A DNA stretch of 11,987 bases from an uncultured bacterium (GTDB lineage Bacteria; Patescibacteriota; Minisyncoccia; Phycocordibacterales; UBA5272). The position numbers and the translations under genes are program-made. Shown here piece by piece: positions 7,489 through 11,943 of the stretch. How positions within the stretch are numbered: position 1 is the first letter of the stretch; each line of letters starts with the position of its first letter. The stretch is taken from positions 1 to 11,987 of the forward strand of contig CAILKS010000050.1 in assembly GCA_903834855.1 (NCBI GenBank), in the 5' to 3' direction. The notes below the pieces were generated by a model. That model was given only the letters and a program-made list of their open reading frames with translations. It was not told the DNA's origin and made no database searches.

Positions 7489-8316
7489 CTTTTTTGATAT
7501 TCATTCACATTTACATGACAAAGCTTTTAAGCCTGATTTGGAGGAGGTTATTTCTGAGATGAAAAAAATGGTTTTGGAACTATAACGGTTGGTACTGGTT
7601 TAAAAGAAAGTAAAGATGCTTTAGCGTTGGCGGACGCCCATACAAATATTTTTGCAACAATTGGCCTTCACCCAGGAGATAATCCACTTGAAGTTTATGA
7701 TGAGGAAGCATATGAGAAACTTGCAAGACATGAAAAAGTTGTAGCCGTGGGGGAGTGTGGATTAGACTATTATTATATTGAAACTTTTTTTGCAAAAGAG
7801 CGTGAACAAAAAGGAATAACTTGGAATGAAAATGAGGAAAAAGAGAGACAGAAAAAAGTTTTTCAAAAACAAATAGATTTAGCTATAAATGTTGGTAAAC
7901 CTCTTATGTTACACGGCAGGCCGACTAAAGGTAGTATGGATGCTTATGAGGATATGCTTGATATGTTGGAAAAGTCTAAAAAAATACATGGAGATAAATT
8001 AAAAGGAAATGCTCACTTTTTTGCAGGAGATATAGATATTGCAAAGAGGTTTATTGATATTGATTTTACTGTAAGCTTTCCGGGTGTAATTACTTTTTCA
8101 CACGATTATGATGATGTGGTTCGTTATGTTCCACTTCATATGATTCATGCCGAAACAGACAGTCCCTATGCAACGCCAGCACCTTATCGTGGGAAGAGGA
8201 ATACCCCACTTCTGGTACAGGAAATTGTGGCGAAAATAGCCATCTTAAGACAAGAGCCATTTGAGGAGGTAAGACTTAAGTTATTAGAAAATGCTAAAAG
8301 AGTTTTTGGTGTATAA
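7481..8316 (+). CDS. tatD: TatD family metal-dependent hydrolase/DNase, interrupted by a -1 frameshift at an A7 tract
   Basis: TatD enzymes are TIM-barrel metallohydrolases; E. coli TatD has 3'-5' exonuclease activity. Translation from ATG 7481, overlapping the HD gene by 8 nt, gives MYSFFDIHSHLHD with the H-x-H metal pair at residues 8 and 10, but this frame stops at 7583-7585. The rest is intact in the -1 frame, entered at the A7 run 7562-7568. One extra A would give ...EMKKNGFGTITVGTG..., the expected family sequence, and a 278-aa protein. In that joined numbering, further ligands are E92 (VGECGLDYY), H145 (MLHGRP), H179 (NAHFFAGD) and D227 (AETDSPYATPAPYRGKRN). Every catalytic residue is thus preserved across the two frames. 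Sequencing error, transcript slippage or a young pseudogene remain possible. A start at 7627 (TTG) would lose the H-x-H and is unlikely. Confidence 0.85.
7562..7568 (+). other. A7 homopolymer at the tatD frame break
   Basis: Seven A follow ATG at 7559-7561. The upstream frame (7481-7585) and the downstream frame (open from 7558 to 8316) overlap only over 7558-7585, and A7 is the one slippery sequence in that overlap. Adding one A, or a -1 slip, joins the frames at the correct residue. Confidence 0.85.
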
Positions 8317-8317
8317 T
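8312..8317 (+). promoter_or_regulatory. Consensus -10 box overlapping the tatD stop codon
   Basis: A perfect TATAAT contains the tatD stop TAA (8314-8316). It ends 8 nt before the arginase-family ATG at 8326, and no SD precedes that ATG. No convincing -35 is visible 16-18 nt upstream inside tatD. The spacing suits a leaderless start. Confidence 0.5.
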
Positions 8318-8325
8318 TAGTTTTA

Positions 8326-9276
8326 ATGAAATCTATAAAGATAGTTGAGGTAAAATCAGGCGTTGGAGCAGGTACAGTTGGGGCAAGTTTAGGTGTTGAT
8401 GAAATTAAAAAAATCGCTTCCGAAATCGGAAGCGATTTTTTTAAGCGTTATGAAAGTTTTGAAATCAAAAATATAAGTGAAAAAGAGAAAGATAGTAATA
8501 ATTTTGTTTGTGCTAAAAATATAAAAGAAACATTAGAAATAAGTGAACAAATTGCAGAGCGTGTAAAAAATATTTTAGATGAAGAAAATTTCCCACTAGT
8601 TATAAGTAGTGACCACAGCACTTCAATTGGAACTATCGCAGGAATTAAAATGGCACATAAAGATAAAAGGATTGGAGTTATTTGGATTGATGCTCATTCT
8701 GATTTGCATTCGCCATATACTACCCCAACAGGAAATATGCATGGGATGCCAGTACTTGCCTCATTGGGAATGGATAATTCAGAAAAGAAAGTAAGAGAAA
8801 TAGGTGAGAATATTTTTAATGAATGGGAAAAATTAAAAAATTTAGGAAAGATTTGTCCTAAAATTAATTACGAAGATTTAGTTTATGTTGGCCTTCGTGA
8901 TTATGAAGAGCAGGAAAAATTTTTAATAGATAAATATAATTTACCAGTAATTGCATCTCAAGAAATTACAGATTTAGGAATAGAAAAAGTTGTAGATAAA
9001 ATTTTAAGTACTCTTTTTGCTTGTGATTATATTTATATTTCATTTGATGTTGATTCACTTGATCCGTCAGTAAGCAAGGGTACTGGAATATCAGTACCGG
9101 ACGGTTTAAAAGAAATAGATGCGACAGAAATAATTATTGGATTAATGAAAAGTGATAAAGTTTGCTGTTTTGAAATAACTGAGATTGACCCAAGCCTTGA
9201 TAATGACAAGCCTATGGCAAAAGTAGCCTTTAATATATTAGAAAGAACGGTAAATCATTTAAATAAGGGTCTTTAA
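8326..9276 (+). CDS. Arginase/agmatinase family ureohydrolase
   Basis: A 316-aa enzyme of the ureohydrolase superfamily, a binuclear Mn2+ fold that hydrolyses guanidino groups to release urea. All six metal ligands are present: H97 (SSDHSTSIGT), D122, H124 and D126 (WIDAHSDLH), D241 and D243 (SFDVDSLDPS). H139 (GNMHGMP) and E286 (EITEIDPSL) match the catalytic His and substrate-binding Glu of arginase. GNMHGMP and EIDPSL point to arginase or formiminoglutamase rather than agmatinase; the substrate stays open. The N-terminus (SGVGAGTVGASLGVDEIKKI) fits the usual first strand and glycine loop, supporting ATG 8326. It starts 9 nt after tatD and ends without a visible terminator. Codons 27-40 contain a perfect palindrome (separate entry). 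Confidence 0.9.
   Translation: MKSIKIVEVKSGVGAGTVGASLGVDEIKKIASEIGSDFFKRYESFEIKNISEKEKDSNNFVCAKNIKETLEISEQIAERVKNILDEENFPLVISSDHSTSIGTIAGIKMAHKDKRIGVIWIDAHSDLHSPYTTPTGNMHGMPVLASLGMDNSEKKVREIGENIFNEWEKLKNLGKICPKINYEDLVYVGLRDYEEQEKFLIDKYNLPVIASQEITDLGIEKVVDKILSTLFACDYIYISFDVDSLDPSVSKGTGISVPDGLKEIDATEIIIGLMKSDKVCCFEITEIDPSLDNDKPMAKVAFNILERTVNHLNKGL
8405..8444. terminator. Perfect 40-nt terminator-like palindrome inside the arginase-family CDS
   Basis: Nineteen bp pair perfectly (8405-8423 with 8426-8444) around a 2-nt AA loop. A GC-rich top (CGCTTCCGA / TCGGAAGCG) is flanked by A7 on the left and T7 on the right, the form of a bidirectional intrinsic terminator. It encodes IKKIASEIGSDFF in frame, about 80 nt after the ATG. 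It could end part of the transcription from tatD or attenuate the arginase gene itself. Confidence 0.75.
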
Positions 9277-9284
9277 AAAATATA

Positions 9285-9316
9285 TTGACTTTTGTCTATT
9301 AAACGCGCACTATAAA
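9285..9316 (+). promoter_or_regulatory. Candidate promoter of the 102-aa gene
   Basis: TTGACT (9285-9290) is a good -35. Downstream lie ACTATA (9309-9314, spacer 18) and the overlapping TATAAA (9311-9316, spacer 20). The second is the better hexamer but too far for standard spacing. The mRNA leader would be about 35 nt and carries a strong SD, unlike most genes here. Confidence 0.55.
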
Positions 9317-9346
9317 GTCAGCCAGTACACCCATCAACCAAACGAA

Positions 9347-9352
9347 AGGAGG
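9347..9352 (+). promoter_or_regulatory. Strong Shine-Dalgarno site
   Basis: AGGAGG ends 5 nt before the ATG at 9358. It is the strongest SD in the window and fixes this start. Nearly all other genes here have none. Confidence 0.9.
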
Positions 9353-9357
9353 GCAAC

Positions 9358-9666
9358 ATGGCTACTGAGAGCAAAAGACCAACGCGTACCCATGTGTCCG
9401 GGTTCGTTAAGGGTTTTCACGAAAATTGTGGACACGGCGTGATAAATTTCCGAGTTGTTGAGCAGAAATTTGTTCTGCCAAGAGCGTCGACATTTGCCTC
9501 GGAGATTACCAAGGCCAAAAAGAATGATTGGAATGTTCTTGTTCTATTCAATGATGATGGGACATTTCATCCAAAAATCACAGGTGTCATTATTAAGCCA
9601 AAATGGCGCCAACACAATGCTGCTTCTAATGGAGAAAGCTATGAGACGGTGAAAGCTATCAAGTAG
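9358..9666 (+). CDS. Small protein, possibly a divergent OB-fold/cold-shock-like protein
   Basis: A 102-aa basic cytoplasmic protein that I cannot assign firmly. The layout SGFVKGFHENCGHGVINF ... QKFVLPRAS ... NDWNVLVLFNDDGTFHPKITGVIIK resembles a cold-shock domain (GxVKWFNxxKGxGFI ... VFVHxSA ... GxxVxFxxxxxxxGPxAxxV). However, the RNP1 and RNP2 aromatic residues are mostly replaced (CGHGVI for KGFGFI, KFVLPR for VFVHF). An RNA- or DNA-binding OB role is therefore only a suggestion. The gene has its own promoter, a strong SD and a downstream terminator, so it is probably monocistronic and well expressed. By hand count 9361-9660 is about 43% G+C (130/300), against 12/60 and 16/60 in two lines of the arginase gene (8461-8520, 9121-9180), which may indicate different origin or expression-driven codon choice. 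Confidence 0.7.
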   Translation: MATESKRPTRTHVSGFVKGFHENCGHGVINFRVVEQKFVLPRASTFASEITKAKKNDWNVLVLFNDDGTFHPKITGVIIKPKWRQHNAASNGESYETVKAIK

Positions 9667-9696
9667 TTGATCCATTGTTGTAGGTATTAAGCAGAT

Positions 9697-9737
9697 AAGG
9701 TCTGATTGCATGCAAGCAATCAGACCTTTCCTTTTCT
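9697..9737 (+). terminator. Intrinsic terminator after the 102-aa gene
   Basis: A 13-bp perfect stem (9697-9709 with 9716-9728), a 6-nt ATGCAA loop and a pyrimidine/T-rich tail (TCCTTTTCT). It lies 30 nt after the stop and before the next promoter, so it isolates the gene as its own unit. Confidence 0.85.
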
Positions 9738-9739
9738 AC

Positions 9740-9768
9740 TTGTAATTAAATAATACTAGTAGTAGAAT
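9740..9768 (+). promoter_or_regulatory. Canonical promoter of the 142-aa membrane protein gene
   Basis: TTGTAA (9740-9745), a spacer of exactly 17, and TAGAAT (9763-9768). It follows the terminator tail directly and gives a leader of about 22 nt with an SD (AGAGG, 9787-9791) 6 nt before the ATG at 9798. Confidence 0.65.
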
Positions 9769-9797
9769 TCTGTTAAACAATTAAAGAGAGGTGTTCT

Positions 9798-10226
9798 ATG
9801 ATAGCTTTTACTCAAAGTGTTCTTGTTGTTTATGTTGTTTTTTATGTCGGTAGAGCTTTTGCAAGGTTTTTGAATTCTTTGTTTCGACAAGTTTTTCATT
9901 TACCTTGTGAAAAAAATACAGGCAAATTATTACAACAGGCTACAGATAGCGACAGGGTTGCATTCAATTTGTTTAGAAATATAGGGGCTTCACAGATTCT
10001 TTTAACCCCCATATTCGCGGCTGTTCTTTTGATTTCTGAGGTGCTTTCTATTGAGGACGTAAAAAACATAATAGCTTTCGATTTTAACGACCTCCTCATG
10101 TATATAATCCTCTCGCTCGGTTGCTCCTTTTTGTGGGTTATAATTGTCCTATTTGCCGTATCTCACAGTAAAAGGATATTTTATTTATTCACAAGGGAAT
10201 TAAAAGTCCAAAAGCCAACAAGGTAA
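9798..10226 (+). CDS. Unknown small membrane protein with three predicted helices
   Basis: A 142-aa protein that I do not recognise. Hydrophobic segments are at about 3-18 (FTQSVLVVYVVFYVG), 65-84 (SQILLTPIFAAVLLISEVL) and 98-122 (DLLMYIILSLGCSFLWVIIVLFAVS). A basic/polar loop lies at 20-62 (RAFARFLNSLFRQ, CEKNTGKLLQQATDSDR) and the C-terminal tail is basic (SHSKRIFYLFTRELKVQKPTR). C37 and C109 are the only cysteines seen. The start is fixed by an SD 6 nt upstream and a 17-bp-spaced promoter. A likely terminator follows. Like the 102-aa gene before it, it is expressed in the standard bacterial way, unlike the SD-less neighbours, so both may be a separately acquired pair. No function is proposed. 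Confidence 0.8.
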   Translation: MIAFTQSVLVVYVVFYVGRAFARFLNSLFRQVFHLPCEKNTGKLLQQATDSDRVAFNLFRNIGASQILLTPIFAAVLLISEVLSIEDVKNIIAFDFNDLLMYIILSLGCSFLWVIIVLFAVSHSKRIFYLFTRELKVQKPTR

Positions 10227-10242
10227 GGATTTGATGGAGAAT

Positions 10243-10277
10243 AAGGCCGACTGCCACCAGCACTCAGGCCTTTTCTT
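10243..10277 (+). terminator. Likely terminator after the membrane protein gene
   Basis: AAGGCC (10243-10248) pairs with GGCCTT (10267-10272), followed by TTCTTTT. The 18-nt loop can form only little extra pairing. The stem is short, but the T-rich tail and its place 17 nt after the stop support a terminator. Confidence 0.6.
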
Positions 10278-10290
10278 TTGACTAATTTCG

Positions 10291-10299
10291 TGTTAGAGT
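10291..10299 (+). promoter_or_regulatory. Extended -10-like box for rpsF
   Basis: TGTTAGAGT reads as TGn plus TAGAGT (10294-10299) and ends 8 nt before the ATG at 10308. There is no SD. TTGACT at 10278-10283 looks like a -35 but is only 10 nt away from this box. Confidence 0.45.
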
Positions 10300-10307
10300 A
10301 TGGGACT

Positions 10308-10832
10308 ATGACTGAAATAAATGAAACCATAGTAGACAGCCGAGTTTATGAGATTTCTTTCATCTTTGATAACAAACTAGATGAAAGTGCGGCGCTTGAG
10401 AAAGGAAACGCGATCAAGCAGTCTATTGCTACCCTAGGAGGTAGCTTCATTTCAGAAGAAGCTCCGTATATGCGTGAGCTTGCTTATGAAATGACACGCG
10501 TTGTTAATAACATGAATGTTCGTTTCAATGTCGGATATTTTGGATGGATAAAATTCGAAATGGAAGGCTCTAAAGTTAAGGAGCTTGAAAAAGGCCTTAA
10601 ACTCGATGAAGAAATTGTGCGCTTTATGATTGTATCAACTGTTCGTGAGAATACTGTTTATACAAAGCGTGCTCCAGTTATAAAAGCAGAATCTTTAGTA
10701 AATAATGAAGATGATATCAACATTGATACAACTAAAGAACCTGAGCTTATAATTGATTCTGTTCCTGAAATTTTTGCAGAAATTGCACCAGAGGTTGTAG
10801 TTGAAGAAGTAGCTAGCGAGGAAACTAAATAA
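10308..10832 (+). CDS. rpsF: Small-subunit ribosomal protein S6 (bS6) with acidic C-terminal extension
   Basis: bS6 binds S18 and 16S rRNA in the platform of the small subunit. Residues 12-110 match the S6 fold: RVYEISFIFDNKLDE, ATLGGSFISEEAPYMRELAYEM, and LKLDEEIVRFMIVST. From about residue 118 to 174 the protein continues as an acidic, Glu-rich tail ending EIAPEVVVEEVASEETK. This makes it much longer than the ~100-aa core and resembles the glutamate tail added to S6 in other bacteria. I chose ATG 10308 rather than the in-frame TTG at 10278. It gives the usual S6 N-terminus and lies 8 nt after a -10-like box; the TTG would add ten residues overlapping the upstream terminator tail. It opens the rpsF-ssb-rpsR cluster. 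Confidence 0.92.
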   Translation: MTEINETIVDSRVYEISFIFDNKLDESAALEKGNAIKQSIATLGGSFISEEAPYMRELAYEMTRVVNNMNVRFNVGYFGWIKFEMEGSKVKELEKGLKLDEEIVRFMIVSTVRENTVYTKRAPVIKAESLVNNEDDINIDTTKEPELIIDSVPEIFAEIAPEVVVEEVASEETK

Positions 10833-10847
10833 GGATTACACTTAAGA

Positions 10848-10932
10848 CAGCCATTAGCTGGTAGCCATTAGGCATTAGCTAATCTGAATTCAATTACTAA
10901 GCTAATAGCTAAAGGCTAAAAGCCAACAGCTG
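10848..10932. repeat. Long imperfect hairpin of AGCT/TTAGC words between rpsF and ssb
   Basis: Two 33-nt arms (10848-10880 and 10900-10932) pair at 25 of 33 positions around a 19-nt loop containing GAATTC; A10847-T10933 extends the stem. Both arms consist of the words ATTAGCT, TAGCC and CTAATAGCT or their complements. It fills almost the whole rpsF-ssb gap and ends 9 nt before the ssb ATG, so it could govern ssb start access or mRNA processing. Confidence 0.75.
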
Positions 10933-10941
10933 TAAAAATCT

Positions 10942-11406
10942 ATGTATTTAAACAAAGTATTTGTTTACGGAAACCTTACTCGTGACCCAGAACAGAAATC
11001 TCTTCCTAATGGAACTGCTGTAACTAACTTCTCTTTAGCAACTAACCGTATCTATAAAGATGCGGCAGGGGCTAAGCAAGAGCAAGTTGAATATCACAAT
11101 ATAGTAGTATTCGGAAGACAAGCAGAAACTAGTGCTCAGTACCTTAAAAAAGGACAAGGCGTAATGATAGAAGGACGCATACAGACACGCTCATGGGATG
11201 ATAAAGTCTCAGGTGAGAAAAAGTATCGTACAGAAATTATTGCAGATTCAGTTCAATTCGGTCCTAAATCAGGTGGAACAACGGGGCCGTCAGTTGATGG
11301 TGGGCATCCTGTAGCGAATGCAACACCAGTTGCGAGTGCAGCGCCGGATTTGGAGACCATAGACTATGGCGATTCCAACATTAACGTAGACGACATCCCA
11401 TTTTAA
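10942..11406 (+). CDS. ssb: Single-stranded DNA-binding protein SSB
   Basis: Coats single-stranded DNA in replication and repair and recruits partners through its C-terminal tip. Residues 1-108 form the OB-fold (YLNKVFVYGNLTRDPEQKSLPNGTAVTNFSLATNR, VEYHNIVVFGRQAETSAQYLKKGQGVMIEGRIQTRSW, YRTEIIADSVQFG). A Gly/Pro/Ala-rich linker follows (about 109-140). The last residues, NVDDIPF, are the canonical acidic tip. At 154 aa the length is normal. No SD precedes the ATG; the upstream 85 nt are the AGCT-word hairpin. The stop codon lies inside the first base pairs of a second, different hairpin (11401-11530). RecO, encoded at 1664, is a known partner of the SSB tip in other bacteria. Confidence 0.95.
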   Translation: MYLNKVFVYGNLTRDPEQKSLPNGTAVTNFSLATNRIYKDAAGAKQEQVEYHNIVVFGRQAETSAQYLKKGQGVMIEGRIQTRSWDDKVSGEKKYRTEIIADSVQFGPKSGGTTGPSVDGGHPVANATPVASAAPDLETIDYGDSNINVDDIPF

Positions 11407-11530
11407 ACAGCCACTAGTATTGCATCTACTTCGTTAGATAAACTTTTTTCTCCCGCAATGTACTATGTGTACATTTTGGTCGAAAAAAGTTTCTCTGCCT
11501 CGTATCTACAACACTATTGTCCGTTTAAAA
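11401..11530. repeat. Hairpin repeat element, copy 1, overlapping the ssb stop
   Basis: About 130 nt folding on itself. Outer arm 11401-11429 pairs with 11502-11530 at 22 of 29 positions and includes the ssb TAA (11404-11406). An internal loop follows, then a 15-position inner stem (11436-11450 with 11482-11496, one mismatch). A short CC/GG pair (11453-11454 with 11478-11479) leads to a 7-bp apical stem AATGTAC/GTACATT (11457-11463 with 11469-11475) with loop TATGT. Its core 11424-11508 aligns without gaps to 11840-11924. No ORF is apparent on either strand. Confidence 0.85.
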
Positions 11531-11580
11531 CCCGTAAGCAATATAAACAAAATTATTTAGAACATTAAGAATTTGTATCA

Positions 11581-11613
11581 ATCTAAAATCTAGTGTCTAA
11601 CATCTAAAATCTA
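11581..11613. repeat. Direct repeat ATCTAAAATCTA x2 before rpsR
   Basis: Identical 12-nt copies at 11581-11592 and 11602-11613, period 21, separated by GTGTCTAAC, itself a related word. The second copy contains the TAAAAT box used as a candidate -10 for rpsR. Confidence 0.7.
11605..11610 (+). promoter_or_regulatory. -10-like box for rpsR
   Basis: TAAAAT ends 8 nt before the rpsR ATG at 11619, the same spacing as for the arginase-family and rpsF genes. No SD and no good -35 are visible. AT-rich words like this occur by chance, and one also lies at 11584-11589. Confidence 0.35.
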
Positions 11614-11618
11614 TTACT

Positions 11619-11822
11619 ATGAAAAAACAAGATCACTTTAACCAAAACAATATAAAGTTCATTGACTACAAGGATACAGAAATTCTTGCAAAGTTTTTGA
11701 ACCCACATGCTCGTATTCTTAACCGTCGCAAGACTGGTCTTACAGCCAAGAATCAGCGTTCACTTGCAAATGCTATCAAGCGTTCAAGATTCATGGGTCT
11801 CCTTCCCTACGTATCTCACTAA
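11619..11822 (+). CDS. rpsR: Small-subunit ribosomal protein S18 (bS18)
   Basis: bS18 pairs with S6 in the small-subunit platform. The 67-aa product has the family core: FIDYKDTEILAKFLNPHARILNRRKTGLTAKNQRSLANAIKRSRFMGLLPYVSH. It includes the strongly conserved RRKTGL and Q-R-x-L-x-x-A-I-K-R-x-R-x-x-x-L-L-P-Y blocks. N-terminal zinc-type cysteines seen in some S18 forms are absent. The start gives a normal short basic N-terminus (MKKQDHFNQNN) and has no SD. The 212-nt gap from ssb is long for this cluster and holds a hairpin repeat. The TAA stop lies in the outer arm of the second hairpin copy. No rplI start is visible in the 165 nt left before the window ends. Confidence 0.95.
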   Translation: MKKQDHFNQNNIKFIDYKDTEILAKFLNPHARILNRRKTGLTAKNQRSLANAIKRSRFMGLLPYVSH

Positions 11823-11943
11823 ACGTCTTAAATCACTTCATCTGCTTCGTTAGAGGAAATTTTTTCTCCCGCAAAGTACTATTCGTACATTTTGGTCGAA
11901 AAAATTTCCTCTGCCTCGCATCTAAAGCAATTTAAAACGTTTA
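11820..11943. repeat. Hairpin repeat element, copy 2, overlapping the rpsR stop
   Basis: About 124 nt with the layout of copy 1. Outer arm 11820-11845 pairs with 11918-11943 at 20 of 26 positions and starts at the rpsR TAA. The inner stem is 15 bp perfect (AGAGGAAATTTTTTC, 11852-11866, with 11898-11912). The apical stem 11873-11879 with 11885-11891 has one mismatch and loop TATTC. The core 11840-11924 matches copy 1 at 75 of 85 positions. Sequence after the hairpin (AGCAATA...) also resembles that after copy 1 near 11537. Confidence 0.85.

Noticed and set aside
7627..8316. tatD as an intact gene starting at TTG 7627
   Set aside because: It would lack the H-x-H metal pair and the first barrel strand, which are present just upstream in the other frame; a frameshifted gene from 7481 explains both parts.
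8609..8794. Second-frame + strand open frame inside the arginase-family gene
   Set aside because: Overlaps the catalytic DAHSD block of the real gene and has no motif of its own.
10278..10299. TTGACT (10278-10283) as the -35 of the rpsF promoter
   Set aside because: It is only 10 nt from the TAGAGT box and 15 nt from TATGGG at 10299-10304, neither giving proper spacing together with a good -10.
10278..10307. Upstream TTG start for rpsF
   Set aside because: The extra ten residues overlap the terminator tail of the previous gene and are not S6-like; ATG 10308 gives the normal N-terminus and fits the -10 spacing.
11401..11943. The repeat pair as a CRISPR array or IS ends
   Set aside because: Only two copies separated by a ribosomal gene, each an 85-nt structured core with no spacers; no transposase or target-site duplication is visible.
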